Source of the DNA: an uncultured Paracoccaceae bacterium
GTDB taxonomy: Bacteria; Pseudomonadota; Alphaproteobacteria; Rhodobacterales; Rhodobacteraceae
Assembly (NCBI GenBank): GCA_947498415.1
Contig: CANMKB010000003.1
Location: forward strand, 62,001 to 126,000
DNA length: 64,000 bases
Reading direction: 5' to 3'
Positions 1 through 9,012 of this stretch are shown here, piece by piece (position 1 is the first letter of the stretch; each line of letters starts with the position of its first letter). The translations under genes and the position numbers were made by a program. The notes under the pieces are model-generated. The model did not search any database and was not told where the DNA came from. It saw only the letters and a list, made by a program, of their open reading frames with translations.

Positions 1-205
1 GTGTGCCACGACCTGCTTCGACATGTCGATCAATTGCGTTCCAGCAGGTGTTAACCTTCGCGTCTGCGAACCATTCATACAGATCGCCACCTAGGTCGGT
101 CAGTGCCTTTGATGGGGGCGTATCCCAATCAATGGCTTCTGCGGCCTGCATCCAAAACGCCTCAGGGTTTTTCTGCCAAGTTTGGTAAACCTCGTGATAG
201 GACAT
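1..205 (-). CDS. prpE: Propionyl-CoA synthetase, N-terminal part (cut by left edge)
   Basis: Only the first 68 codons lie in the window; the gene runs leftwards out of it. It opens MSYHEVYQTWQKNPEAFW and continues with the WNAIDRHV stretch typical of the N-terminal cap domain of acetyl/propionyl-CoA synthetases (ANL superfamily). The wording of this N terminus is closer to PrpE (propionate + CoA + ATP to propionyl-CoA) than to Acs, but the AMP-binding and catalytic motifs are outside the window, so acetyl-CoA synthetase cannot be excluded. The ATG at 203-205 is preceded on the minus strand by GGAGGAGG, an excellent ribosome binding site. Confidence 0.7.
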   Translation of the reverse strand, partial: MSYHEVYQTWQKNPEAFWMQAAEAIDWDTPPSKALTDLGGDLYEWFADAKVNTCWNAIDRHVEAGRGT

Positions 206-400
206 GCGACCTCCTCCATTTCTCCCAATTGGAACGTAGCGAGGAGAAGCCTCAGCCGTAAAGGGCGGCAAAGCGTTGGATGGATCGAACTGTAAAGTTT
301 TTTGCGCGGTTCACAGCGGATTTACTAAGAAACATTGCAAACTTTGCAGGATTGTTAAGTCATGACAGGGGTTTGCAAAATTCTGTTGGCACAGGTCACA

Positions 401-434
401 AAAACAAAAGCCGCCTCACGCGTGGTGAGACGGC
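401..434 (-). terminator. Rho-independent terminator of maeB
   Basis: On the minus strand a 10-bp stem (GCCGTCTCAC with GTGAGGCGGC, one mismatch) with a 5-nt loop is followed by TTTTGTTTTTG. It lies about 25 bases past the maeB stop codon. Confidence 0.85.
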
Positions 435-457
435 CTTTGAGTGAGTTTTGAAACAAG

Positions 458-2737
458 TTAACCGTATTGGCTGACCGGAGTTCCAGCAATCGCCGCCATA
501 TTGAGCAAACCCCGGGCCGTGACCGAAGGGGTGACGATATGGGCGCGGTTGCCCATGCCCATCAGAATTGGGCCAACTGCGATGGCATCTGATTTCATCT
601 TTAGAATATTGCGAGTCGCTGACGCGGCATCTGCGTGACCAAAAATCAAAACATTCGCAGGGCCGGTGAGCCGGTTGTTTGGCAACAGACGTGCACAAAG
701 CTCTGGATCAAGCGCCGCATCGACGTTCATTTCGCCTTCGTATTCGAAATCGGTGTCCATGTTGTCGAGCAACGCAATCGCTTCGCGCAGACGCTTACCA
801 GAGCCTTCGGCTTGATTGCCAAACTGGGACTGCGAGCAGAAGGCAATGCGCGGTTCTACCCCAAAGCGGCGCGCATGTCGTGCAGCGCCCTGTGCGACCA
901 GGGCCAGTTGTTCGGGTGACGGAAGGGACCAAACATGGGTATCGGCCAAAAACAGCGGCCCGTCTTCCATGATCATCAAGGAAAGCGCACCATGCGGCGC
1001 ATATTCAGGTGAACCAAGCACCTGATTTACATAGTCCAGATGCCAGCGGTACTCACCGAACGTGCCGCAGATCATGCTGTCAGCCTCGCCGCGGTGCACC
1101 ATGACGGATGCAATCGCTGTTGTGTTCGTGCGCATTATGGCGCGTGCAATATCAGGCGAAACACCCCGGCGTTCATTGATGCTGTGATAGGTTTCCCAAT
1201 AGTCGCGATAGCGCGAGTCATTTTCCGGGTTCACAATATCAAAATCTTGTCCGGGCTTGACCGTTAGCCCCAGGCGTTCGCAGCGGCGTGCAATAACTTC
1301 TGGGCGCCCGATCAGGATTGGTTTTTCCGTCGTTTCCTCAAGGATCGCCTGAGCGGCGCGAAGCACACGTTCGTCTTCGCCTTCGGCAAAGGCGATTTTA
1401 CGTGATGCTGTGGCCGCGGCGTTAAAGATGGGGCGCATCAACAAAGCTGATTTAAAGACAGATTGATTGAGCTTTTCTTTATAGGCTTCCAGATCCTCGA
1501 TAGGGCGGGTGGCCACGCCACTTTCCATCGCGGCCTTTGCAACGGCTGCTGACACAACCCCCACCAAGCGTGGATCAAATGGTTTCGGAATCAGATAGTC
1601 GGCACCAAAGGTCAGTTGCTCTCCTTGATAGGCGGCGGCTGCCTCTGCCGAGGTTGTAGCGCGGGCAAGTTCAGCGATGCCTTCGACGCAGGCAATCTTC
1701 ATGTGTTCGTTGATGTCTGTTGCACCAACATCCAATGCACCACGGAAGATGAACGGGAAGCACAGAACATTGTTTACCTGATTGGGGAAATCGCTGCGTC
1801 CGGTGGCCATAATCGCATCTGGTGCGACTTTGCGTGCCTCATCTGGCATAATTTCTGGTGTCGGGTTGGCCAGCGCAAAGATCACAGGCTTTGCTGTCAT
1901 CTTGGCAACCATCTCTGGCTTTAGAACCTTGGGGCCTGACAGGCCAAGGAACATATCTGCACCGTCAATGACATCGTCCAATGTGCGAAGATCAGATTTC
2001 TGCGCGAAAGAGGCCTTTTGCGGGTTCATATCCTCGGTGCGGCCTTCGTAGACCAGACCATGAATGTCACACAGCCAGATGTTTTCACGTTTGACACCCA
2101 GCGTGACCAGCATGTTCAAACATGCGATGCCGGCAGCCCCGCCGCCGGTTGACACGATCTTAATGTCTTCAAATGATTTGCCCGCAACACGCATCGCGTT
2201 CAGCGCAGCAGCACCAACAACAATCGCTGTGCCGTGCTGGTCATCGTGAAACACTGGAATGTTCATGCGTTCGCGACAAAGCTGCTCGACGATAAAGCAA
2301 TCAGGGGCTTTGATGTCTTCAAGGTTGATCGCGCCAAAGGTTGGGCCTAATGCGCAAACGATATCTGCCAGTTTCTCTGGGTTTGTTTCATCAACTTCGA
2401 TGTCAAAGCAATCGATGTTGGCGAACTTCTTAAACAGAACCGCTTTGCCTTCCATCACTGGCTTTGACGCTAGGGCACCGATGTTTCCTAGGCCAAGTAC
2501 AGCAGATCCATTTGACACGACCGCAACTAAGTTCCCCCGAGCGGTATAACGGCTCGCATTAGCTGCATCGTGTTTGATTTCAAGGCAAGCTTCGGCAACC
2601 CCTGGTGAATACGCCCGGCTGAGATCGCGGCCATTTGCCAACGGTTTCGTCGCACGAATTTCTAGTTTTCCGGGTTTGGGATGCTCGTGATAGTTCAGCG
2701 CTGCTTGGCGCAAGTTAACTTTGGCGTCGTTGGACAT
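458..2737 (-). CDS. maeB: NADP-dependent malic enzyme with C-terminal phosphotransacetylase-like domain
   Basis: Oxidative decarboxylation of malate to pyruvate in the cytosol, supplying NADPH and pyruvate. At 759 residues it is the long MaeB form: the malic domain fills about residues 1-425 and a phosphate acetyl/butyryltransferase-like domain about 430-759. Visible motifs are [20 protein letters not shown] near 68-87, the SKPVMEGK segment with the probable catalytic lysine near 98, [10 protein letters not shown] (metal and substrate site), and the dinucleotide loop [10 protein letters not shown]. In characterised MaeB proteins the PTA-like domain is regulatory (acetyl-CoA responsive) and not an active transacetylase; that is family knowledge. 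Monocistronic, with its own terminator, divergent from the cdd operon. Confidence 0.95.
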   Translation of the reverse strand: MSNDAKVNLRQAALNYHEHPKPGKLEIRATKPLANGRDLSRAYSPGVAEACLEIKHDAANASRYTARGNLVAVVSNGSAVLGLGNIGALASKPVMEGKAVLFKKFANIDCFDIEVDETNPEKLADIVCALGPTFGAINLEDIKAPDCFIVEQLCRERMNIPVFHDDQHGTAIVVGAAALNAMRVAGKSFEDIKIVSTGGGAAGIACLNMLVTLGVKRENIWLCDIHGLVYEGRTEDMNPQKASFAQKSDLRTLDDVIDGADMFLGLSGPKVLKPEMVAKMTAKPVIFALANPTPEIMPDEARKVAPDAIMATGRSDFPNQVNNVLCFPFIFRGALDVGATDINEHMKIACVEGIAELARATTSAEAAAAYQGEQLTFGADYLIPKPFDPRLVGVVSAAVAKAAMESGVATRPIEDLEAYKEKLNQSVFKSALLMRPIFNAAATASRKIAFAEGEDERVLRAAQAILEETTEKPILIGRPEVIARRCERLGLTVKPGQDFDIVNPENDSRYRDYWETYHSINERRGVSPDIARAIMRTNTTAIASVMVHRGEADSMICGTFGEYRWHLDYVNQVLGSPEYAPHGALSLMIMEDGPLFLADTHVWSLPSPEQLALVAQGAARHARRFGVEPRIAFCSQSQFGNQAEGSGKRLREAIALLDNMDTDFEYEGEMNVDAALDPELCARLLPNNRLTGPANVLIFGHADAASATRNILKMKSDAIAVGPILMGMGNRAHIVTPSVTARGLLNMAAIAGTPVSQYG

Positions 2738-3024
2738 AATCAGGCTTTCCCTTTTTTGTTTAGGGGTAAACTAATTCATTCAGAATGAGAATAGCTCTCC
2801 AGCATCTTAGCTTGAGCTTGCAATTCCACGATAGCTTTCGCAGTGTTTCCTACATTAAATTGTGTGACAGCGCTTTGATCTGAGTAAGTGATTATAACCT
2901 AGGAATTAAAGTCGCGTTGCGTTTTTTGACCAAAGGTTTAAAAACTCTCAATCTCGGGATGTTTTGGCGAAACCTGCGGTTTGTTCGAAATCTGGCCGCA
3001 AATTGAAAAGCAAAGGAACTGGGG

Positions 3025-3417
3025 ATGGCATTGAAAGATAAGGCACTTTCGGTACGTGAAAAGGCATATGCACCCTATTCGAATTTCAAAGTGGGGGCCG
3101 CGCTGACAGCAGAAAATGGCGAAACCTTTGTGGGATGCAACGTGGAAAACGTCGCTTACCCCGAAGGCACTTGTGCCGAAGCGGGCGCAATCGCTGCAAT
3201 GATCGCAGCGGGGCAAACCCGTTTGACCGAAGTTTATGTTGTGGCCGATGCGCCAAAGCCCGTATCGCCTTGTGGCGGATGCCGTCAGAAACTCATCGAG
3301 TTTGGTGAAGGCGACGTGGTGGTGACCATGGCAACGGTCGACGGTGTAGAACAAAGAATGACTCTATCTGATTTGATGCCGGGTGCCTTTACAGAAGCGC
3401 ACCTGGAGAACACCTAA
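3025..3417 (+). CDS. cdd: Cytidine deaminase
   Basis: Converts cytidine and deoxycytidine to uridine and deoxyuridine. At 130 residues it is the short, homotetrameric type. The zinc site is of the three-cysteine kind: TCAEAGA supplies Cys50 and the proton-shuttle Glu52, and PCGGCRQ supplies Cys83 and Cys86. ATG at 3025 follows GGAACTGGGG. It is the first gene of a five-gene nucleoside salvage operon, and its TAA stop is immediately followed by the deoA ATG (TAAATG). Confidence 0.96.
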   Translation: MALKDKALSVREKAYAPYSNFKVGAALTAENGETFVGCNVENVAYPEGTCAEAGAIAAMIAAGQTRLTEVYVVADAPKPVSPCGGCRQKLIEFGEGDVVVTMATVDGVEQRMTLSDLMPGAFTEAHLENT

Positions 3418-4725
3418 ATGGACGCCCGTGCGATTATTGCCAAGCTGCGACATGGCGAGACTGTAGACCAATCTGAAATGACGTGGTTTGCACAGGGCCT
3501 TGCCGACAACTCAGTCAGTGACGCTCAGGCTGGGGCCTTTGCGATGGCGATTTGTTTGCAAGGGTTGGGCATGCAGGCCCGCGCTGATCTCACATTGGCG
3601 ATGCGCGACAGCGGCGAACAATTGCAATGGGAGTGTGATGGCCCTGTAATTGATAAGCATTCAACCGGTGGCGTCGGTGATTGTGTGTCTCTGGTCTTGG
3701 CCCCAGCACTTGCGGCATGCGGAGCCTTTGTTCCGATGATTTCCGGGCGTGGTTTAGGCCACACCGGTGGCACGCTTGATAAAATGGAAAGTATTCCAGG
3801 TGTCGGCGTAGATGTCTCTGAACGCCGGTTTCGTGCTACTGTGGCAGAGGCGGGCTGTGCCATCGTCAGCGCGTCGGCCAATATCGCGCCTGCTGATAAA
3901 CGGCTTTATGCGATCCGCGATGTGACGGGAACGGTTCAAAGCCTTGATCTGATCACCGCTTCGATCTTGTCAAAAAAACTGGCCGCAGGGCTGGAACATC
4001 TTGTGCTTGATGTCAAATTGGGCAGCGGCGCATTTATGAAAACAACAGAGGCGGCCCGAGCTTTGGCTGAATCTTTGGTGCAAACGGCGAATTTGGCGGG
4101 CTGTCCGACAACGGCTTTGATCACCGATATGAACCAACCGCTTGCGTCGTCACTGGGCAACGCCTTGGAAATAAACGAAGTTATGCAGGTTCTTTGCAAT
4201 AATCGCAAAGGTGCACTTGCTGATCTAACAGCGGCCCTTGGGGGCGAGCTTTTGACGAATTGCGGCCTTTCCTCGACCGTCGAAGACGGCGTGGCAAAAA
4301 TACGTGATGTGCTTGCAAGTGGCCGTGCGGCAGAGGTCTTTGGCAAGATGGTCTATGCCCAAGGTGGCCCCGTGCGCTTTGCTGAAAATTGGCATCGTTT
4401 CCTGCCCGAGGCAACAGTCATCCGTGAGGTCCTTGCAGCGAAAGACGGCTATATAAATGAAATTGATGGAGAGGCGCTTGGCCTTGCTGTTGTTGCGCTT
4501 GGGGGCGGGCGTCAGGTCGAAAGCGATCAGGTCGATCCATCTGTTGGATTTTCCGATGTGGTGACGCTTGGGCAAAAAGTCACCAAAGGGCAGCCCTTGT
4601 TACGCATTCACGCCGCTCGCGAAGATGCCGCTAAAGCAGCAGAAGCTACGGTGAAAACAGCGATCAAAATAGCCAATGTACCCGCCGAAGCGCCGCAGCT
4701 GATCTATGAAAGGGTCACGTCTTGA
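3418..4725 (+). CDS. deoA: Thymidine phosphorylase
   Basis: Phosphorolysis of thymidine (and deoxyuridine) to the free base and deoxyribose-1-phosphate. The 435-residue length is normal. The family signature SGRGLGHTGGTLDKME lies at residues 109-124, the phosphate-binding KHSTGGVGD at 80-88, and the C-terminal alpha/beta pyrimidine-phosphorylase domain is complete. It starts with no gap after cdd and its TGA stop overlaps the deoB start, so translation is probably coupled. Its sugar product is the substrate of the next gene. Confidence 0.96.
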   Translation: MDARAIIAKLRHGETVDQSEMTWFAQGLADNSVSDAQAGAFAMAICLQGLGMQARADLTLAMRDSGEQLQWECDGPVIDKHSTGGVGDCVSLVLAPALAACGAFVPMISGRGLGHTGGTLDKMESIPGVGVDVSERRFRATVAEAGCAIVSASANIAPADKRLYAIRDVTGTVQSLDLITASILSKKLAAGLEHLVLDVKLGSGAFMKTTEAARALAESLVQTANLAGCPTTALITDMNQPLASSLGNALEINEVMQVLCNNRKGALADLTAALGGELLTNCGLSSTVEDGVAKIRDVLASGRAAEVFGKMVYAQGGPVRFAENWHRFLPEATVIREVLAAKDGYINEIDGEALGLAVVALGGGRQVESDQVDPSVGFSDVVTLGQKVTKGQPLLRIHAAREDAAKAAEATVKTAIKIANVPAEAPQLIYERVTS

Positions 4726-5933
4726 GCCGCGCGTTTCTTGTTGTGATGGATTCCGTCGGTATCGGCGGGGCGCCGGATGCAGACCAGTTTTTCAATGGCG
4801 ATTTGCCTGACACCGGTGCGAACACCTTGGCGCATATTGCGCAGGCTTGCGCCGCTGGCAAAGCCGACGCAGGGCGCAGCGGTGCTTTGACAGTGCCCAA
4901 TCTTGATCGTCTCGGCTTGGGCGCAGCGGTTCAACTGGCGTCAGATGTCACGTTGCCCGGGTTTACGCAAAACCCAACCGGCCTTTGGGGGGCGGCGACA
5001 GAACGCTCGCAGGGCAAAGATACACCATCTGGCCACTGGGAGCTTGCGGGTTTACCTGTTCCTTGGGAGTGGGGATATTTTCCGGATACGCGCCCATCTT
5101 TCCCAGAAGACCTCGTGCAAATGATCTGTGCAACAGGCGCTGTTGATGGGATTTTGGGCAATTGCCATGCCTCGGGCACCGATATCATTGCTGAATTGGG
5201 CGCTCTGCATGTGCAAAGCGGATTTCCGATTTGCTATACGTCGGCTGACAGCGTGTTTCAGGTCGCCGCTCACGAGCACAGCTTTGGCCTTGCACGGCTT
5301 TTGCAGTTTTGCGAAATCATTGCTCCGATCTTGCATGAACAAAAAATCGGCCGCGTGATTGCACGCCCCTTTGTGGGAGACGAAGAGCAAGGTTTCACGC
5401 GCACCGTCAATCGCAAAGATTTCGCGATCATGCCACCAAAGCCTGTGTTGACCAATTGGGTGCAAGACGCTGGCCGTCATGTGTATGGCGTTGGAAAGAT
5501 TGGTGATATTTTTTCGATGCAGGGCATAGATGAGGTGCGCAAAGGAACGGATCAGGTCTTGATGGGGCATCTGAATGACCTGGTTGAAACGGCCGAAGAC
5601 GGCAGTTTGACCTTTGCGAATTTTGTTGAGTTTGACAGCCTGTATGGGCACCGGCGCGACATTTCTGGTTATGCGCGTGCGCTTGAATGGTTTGATCAAG
5701 AGCTTGGTAAACTGCTGCTGAAGCTGCGCGAGGGCGACCTTTTGGTTCTGACCGCTGATCATGGCAACGACCCCAGCTGGAGCGGCACCGATCACACACG
5801 CGAACGCGTTCCTGTGTTATGTACTGGTGTAACAGGCGGCCAGCTTGGCCAAATTGACTTTGCAGATGTGGCGGCATCGGTCGCAAAACATCTTGGCGTC
5901 GCCGCGCAGGGCCCCGGAAGGAGCTTTCTATGA
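4722..5933 (+). CDS. deoB: Phosphopentomutase
   Basis: Interconverts (deoxy)ribose-1-phosphate and -5-phosphate, linking nucleoside phosphorolysis to central metabolism. The 403 residues belong to the alkaline-phosphatase fold: LVVMDSVGIGGAPDAD at the N terminus (metal aspartate Asp10), GKDTPSGHWELAG with the phosphorylated threonine, and TADHGNDPSWSGTDHTRE near the C terminus with the remaining metal ligands. The start is a TTG overlapping the deoA stop as TTGA (4722-4725). No ATG gives the conserved N terminus, so a rare start codon in a coupled position is the simplest reading. The stop overlaps add as ATGA. Confidence 0.95.
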   Translation: MSRAFLVVMDSVGIGGAPDADQFFNGDLPDTGANTLAHIAQACAAGKADAGRSGALTVPNLDRLGLGAAVQLASDVTLPGFTQNPTGLWGAATERSQGKDTPSGHWELAGLPVPWEWGYFPDTRPSFPEDLVQMICATGAVDGILGNCHASGTDIIAELGALHVQSGFPICYTSADSVFQVAAHEHSFGLARLLQFCEIIAPILHEQKIGRVIARPFVGDEEQGFTRTVNRKDFAIMPPKPVLTNWVQDAGRHVYGVGKIGDIFSMQGIDEVRKGTDQVLMGHLNDLVETAEDGSLTFANFVEFDSLYGHRRDISGYARALEWFDQELGKLLLKLREGDLLVLTADHGNDPSWSGTDHTRERVPVLCTGVTGGQLGQIDFADVAASVAKHLGVAAQGPGRSFL

Positions 5934-6928
5934 GTGACGAAAAACCAGTAGCTGATTTGCCGAAAGTCGAATTGCATCTGCACCATGAGGGCGCGGCTCC
6001 ACCTGCCTTTGTGCGTCAGCTGGCGCATGAGAAAAAGGTCGATATTTCAAAGGTGTTTAATGCCCAAGGCGGATACGCGTTTCGTGACTTTGTGCATTTC
6101 CTATCAGTTTACGAGGCCGCAACATCCGTCTTGAAAACACCAGAAGACTACGCAAGGTTGACCACTGCTGTTCTTGAGGAAAGCGCAGCAAACGGGGTGA
6201 TCTACACGGAGAGCTTCATTTCGCCAGATTTTTGTGGCGGTGGAGATGTCACCGCTTGGCGGGAGTATCTTGCAGCCATTCAAGAAGCGGCCCAGGCGGC
6301 TGAGACGGCACATGGCATCATCCTGCGCGGCATTGTGACCTGTGTTCGCCATTTCGGCCCGGACAAAGCAAAGGCCTCGGCCCTGTGTGCTGCTGAGACG
6401 GCAGGCGATTGGATTGTGGGCTTTGGTATGGGCGGCGACGAAGGGCAGGGGCATCAGGGTGACTTTGCCTACTCATATGATATGGCGCGTGAGGCTGGAT
6501 TGCGATTAACCACCCACGCTGGTGAGTTTGGTGGCCCAGACAGCGTGCGCGAAGCGATACGCGACCTAAATGTCGAACGTATTGGGCATGGCGTGCGCAG
6601 CATCGAAGATGCCGCGTTGGTTCAAGAATTGGTAGATCGTCAAATCACCCTCGAGGTTTGCCCCGGCTCTAACGTTGTCCTGGGGCTTTATCCAAATATC
6701 GAAAGCCACCCGATCGAGCGTTTGCGCAAAGCAGGAGTGAACGTCACGGTTTCAACTGATGATCCGCCCTTTTTTGGCACCACGATGCGCCGCGAATACG
6801 AAATGCTTCACAAGGCCTTTGGTTATGACGCCGAACGGTTTGTTGAATTTAACATCACCGCAGCGAATGCAGCGTTTTGCGATGAGACCACCCGTGAACG
6901 GGTGCTGAAACAATTGGAGACCGCATGA
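5930..6928 (+). CDS. add: Adenosine deaminase
   Basis: Deaminates adenosine/deoxyadenosine to inosine. Metal-dependent TIM-barrel hydrolase of 332 residues with the HxH zinc motif in [11 protein letters not shown] (His16 and His18), [15 protein letters not shown] and the STDDPP catalytic aspartates. The usual ELHLHLEG is ELHLHHEG here, a conservative variant seen in related deaminases. ATG at 5930 sits in an ATGA overlap with deoB; the stop overlaps upp the same way. The related adenine deaminase subgroup is the main alternative; the nucleoside-operon context favours adenosine as substrate. Confidence 0.9.
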   Translation: MSDEKPVADLPKVELHLHHEGAAPPAFVRQLAHEKKVDISKVFNAQGGYAFRDFVHFLSVYEAATSVLKTPEDYARLTTAVLEESAANGVIYTESFISPDFCGGGDVTAWREYLAAIQEAAQAAETAHGIILRGIVTCVRHFGPDKAKASALCAAETAGDWIVGFGMGGDEGQGHQGDFAYSYDMAREAGLRLTTHAGEFGGPDSVREAIRDLNVERIGHGVRSIEDAALVQELVDRQITLEVCPGSNVVLGLYPNIESHPIERLRKAGVNVTVSTDDPPFFGTTMRREYEMLHKAFGYDAERFVEFNITAANAAFCDETTRERVLKQLETA

Positions 6929-7557
6929 AAGACCATCTGACAGTCGTCGACCACCCGCTGGTGCAGCACAAGCTGACTTTGATGCGCAAGCAACAGACGT
7001 CAACGGCGGAATTCCGCCAGCTTCTGCGTGAGATCAGCCAGCTGCTGGCCTATGAGGTCACGCGTGAATTGCCGATGACAACAACCCCAATTGATACTCC
7101 AATGCAAGAGATGGACGCCCCGGTTTTGGCCGGGCCAAAACTCGCATTGGTGTCGATCCTTCGGGCGGGCAACGGTTTGCTTGATGGGATGCTTGAATTG
7201 ATCCCGTCGGCCCGTGTTGGCTTTGTTGGTCTGTATCGAGACGAAGAAACGCTAAAGCCTGTGCAGTACTACTTTAAGGTGCCAACACAGTTGGAAAAAA
7301 GACTTGTGATCGCGGTCGACCCAATGCTTGCGACCGGGAATTCTTCGGTAGCTGCAATTGATATGCTGAAAGAAGCAGGGGCCACGGATATTCGTTTCTT
7401 ATGTCTGTTGGCAGCCCCCGAAGGCGTGGCGCGAATGCAAGAAGCCCATCCAGATGTTCCAATCGTCACCGCAGCGCTTGACGAGCGTCTGAATGAACTC
7501 GGCTATATTGTGCCAGGGCTGGGTGATGCAGGAGATCGCATGTTTGGTACGAAATAG
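6925..7557 (+). CDS. upp: Uracil phosphoribosyltransferase
   Basis: Makes UMP from uracil and PRPP, recovering the base released upstream in the operon. The 210 residues match the family length. [14 protein letters not shown] lies near residues 77-90 and the PRPP loop [14 protein letters not shown] at 131-144. Last gene of the cdd-deoA-deoB-add-upp operon; I see no strong terminator in the 63 bases before the next gene. Confidence 0.96.
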   Translation: MKDHLTVVDHPLVQHKLTLMRKQQTSTAEFRQLLREISQLLAYEVTRELPMTTTPIDTPMQEMDAPVLAGPKLALVSILRAGNGLLDGMLELIPSARVGFVGLYRDEETLKPVQYYFKVPTQLEKRLVIAVDPMLATGNSSVAAIDMLKEAGATDIRFLCLLAAPEGVARMQEAHPDVPIVTAALDERLNELGYIVPGLGDAGDRMFGTK

Positions 7558-7601
7558 CGGTAGTAGCGCTTTACTCATTTAGCGTTGTCAGGCTAAAGTG
7601 T

Positions 7602-7618
7602 CCCCATATCTTGTGGGG
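7602..7618 (+). promoter_or_regulatory. Hairpin that can mask a ribosome binding site
   Basis: CCCCA (7602-7606) can pair with TGGGG (7614-7618) across a 7-nt loop. The right arm is the purine-rich Shine-Dalgarno of the SPOR-domain gene, directly before the paired ATG codons at 7621 and 7624. The stem is short, so an effect on translation is only an inference. Confidence 0.4.
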
Positions 7619-7620
7619 GC

Positions 7621-8964
7621 ATGATGCAGTTAACCAGAACCCTTGCGATCGCGTTGATCGCCACCGTTGCCGGTTTCAGTTCAGTAGACGCAAAAAATTT
7701 GCGTCAAGGCGGATCACCGGCCGAACTTCCACCGAGTTCCTTCAAGGGCCGGCAGTTTGTAGACAGCCGTGGTTGCGTGTTTATTCGCGCAGGCGTGGAT
7801 GGATCGACCAATTGGGTGGCACGGGTCGCTCGTGATCGGCGTATGATCTGTGGGTTTAAACCCACCTTCTCGGGCAAAGAGGCGGCCACGACCCGTCCAG
7901 TTGTGACCGAAAAAGTCGTTAAAATTGTACCGCTAGACGCAACGCCAGCAGCACCTGCGCCAAAAGCAGAGCCCGTTCGGACCGCGCGTGTCGCAGCCGC
8001 ACCAGCGCCGGTTGTTGTGCCAGCACAGCCTAAACGCACGGTGCGAAAGGTGGTTCGCAAACCGGCCAAGCTTGCGGCACCTAAAACCATGGACAAACCT
8101 GTTCAGGTGAAATCGGTGCGCAAAGTTAAAACCGTAAAGCGTGTTGCGCCTGCAAAGGTAGCGGCGGCCCCTAATTGTTCTGGCATCAGTGCTGTTTCGC
8201 AGCAATATCTTTCCCATGCGACCGCCAATGTACGCTGTGGCGCCCAAAGCCAAAACGCGAATACCGCTGCCGTTCGTTCGGCGCAGACCACTACGACAAC
8301 AAGTTACACCAGCACCCAACCTAAGGTGATTCAACGTCGTATTGGTGCTCAGCCGCGTCGCGCTGTGAACACTAGCACTGTAGCCGCAGCGCCGGTTGTC
8401 GCGCGACCGCACTATGGTCAAGTTGTCACCGAAGGGCAGGTTGGTTCGAATGTGCGCATTCTGCCAAAACATGTGTATCAACGCCGTGCCGCTTTGGGCA
8501 CCGTGGGCAAACCGCCCAAAGGCTATCGTAGCGTCTGGGAAGATGACCGCCTGAACAATCGCCGGGCCGAGGGTACATTTGCGGGCAAAGCGCAAATGGA
8601 ACGTATTTGGAGCAAAGGCACCCCACGCAAGGGCAAGCTGGCAGAAGTTTCCGCTGCCGCCTCTCATACCAAGGCTTCCGGCGTACGCACGATTGTGGGC
8701 AGCAAAGGGTCGACGCCAGCTAAGACGATGCAGCTGGGCGATAATCGCTTTGTGCAAGTCGCGGCTTATGGCTCTTCTAAAGATGCGCAGAACGTGGCGC
8801 GTCGCGTTAAATCGCTTGGTTTGCCGGTGCGTGTCGGGAAAATCAATCGCAACGGTAAGATCTATCGTCTTGTTCTTGCAGGGCCCTTTTCAAATGCAAG
8901 CAGTGCCGAGGCAGCTGCACGCAAAGCACGCCGTGCGGGCTATCAGAACGCAACGATCCGCTAA
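7621..8964 (+). CDS. Secreted SPOR-domain protein with long Ala/Pro/Lys-rich linker
   Basis: A signal peptide (TRTLAIALIATVAGFSSVDA, cleavage before KNLRQGG) is followed by a small Cys-containing globular segment (FVDSRGCVFIRAG... MICGF), then about 250 residues of low-complexity Ala/Val/Pro/Lys/Arg-rich sequence, and a C-terminal SPOR domain over the last 75 or so residues (FVQVAAYGSSKDAQ to the end). SPOR domains bind denuded glycan strands of peptidoglycan at division sites, so this is probably a periplasmic septal protein. ATG 7621 or 7624 could start it; the GGGGG ribosome site is better spaced for the second. Terminated by the hairpin at 8984-9012. Confidence 0.8.
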   Translation: MMQLTRTLAIALIATVAGFSSVDAKNLRQGGSPAELPPSSFKGRQFVDSRGCVFIRAGVDGSTNWVARVARDRRMICGFKPTFSGKEAATTRPVVTEKVVKIVPLDATPAAPAPKAEPVRTARVAAAPAPVVVPAQPKRTVRKVVRKPAKLAAPKTMDKPVQVKSVRKVKTVKRVAPAKVAAAPNCSGISAVSQQYLSHATANVRCGAQSQNANTAAVRSAQTTTTTSYTSTQPKVIQRRIGAQPRRAVNTSTVAAAPVVARPHYGQVVTEGQVGSNVRILPKHVYQRRAALGTVGKPPKGYRSVWEDDRLNNRRAEGTFAGKAQMERIWSKGTPRKGKLAEVSAAASHTKASGVRTIVGSKGSTPAKTMQLGDNRFVQVAAYGSSKDAQNVARRVKSLGLPVRVGKINRNGKIYRLVLAGPFSNASSAEAAARKARRAGYQNATIR

Positions 8965-8983
8965 ATAAATTACCGAGACTTTC

Positions 8984-9012
8984 AAAGCCCCAGCCTAACC
9001 GCTGGGGCTTTT
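8984..9012. terminator. Bidirectional rho-independent terminator
   Basis: AAAGCCCCAGC and GCTGGGGCTTTT form an 11-bp stem with a 6-nt loop and T-runs in both directions. It lies between the convergent SPOR-domain gene and the minus-strand gene ending at 9011, and serves the plus-strand gene best. Confidence 0.85.

Noticed and set aside
3..188. Plus-strand open frame of 61 codons at the left edge
   Set aside because: The minus strand here encodes the N terminus of a propionyl-CoA synthetase with a perfect ribosome site at 205; the plus frame is a shadow.
5052..5795. 247-codon minus-strand frame inside deoB
   Set aside because: deoB is an unambiguous phosphopentomutase on the plus strand; the antisense frame has no ribosome site or family features.
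7933..8757. 274-codon minus-strand frame inside the SPOR-domain gene
   Set aside because: Arises from the low-complexity Ala/Pro/Lys-rich codons of the plus-strand gene; composition is not protein-like.
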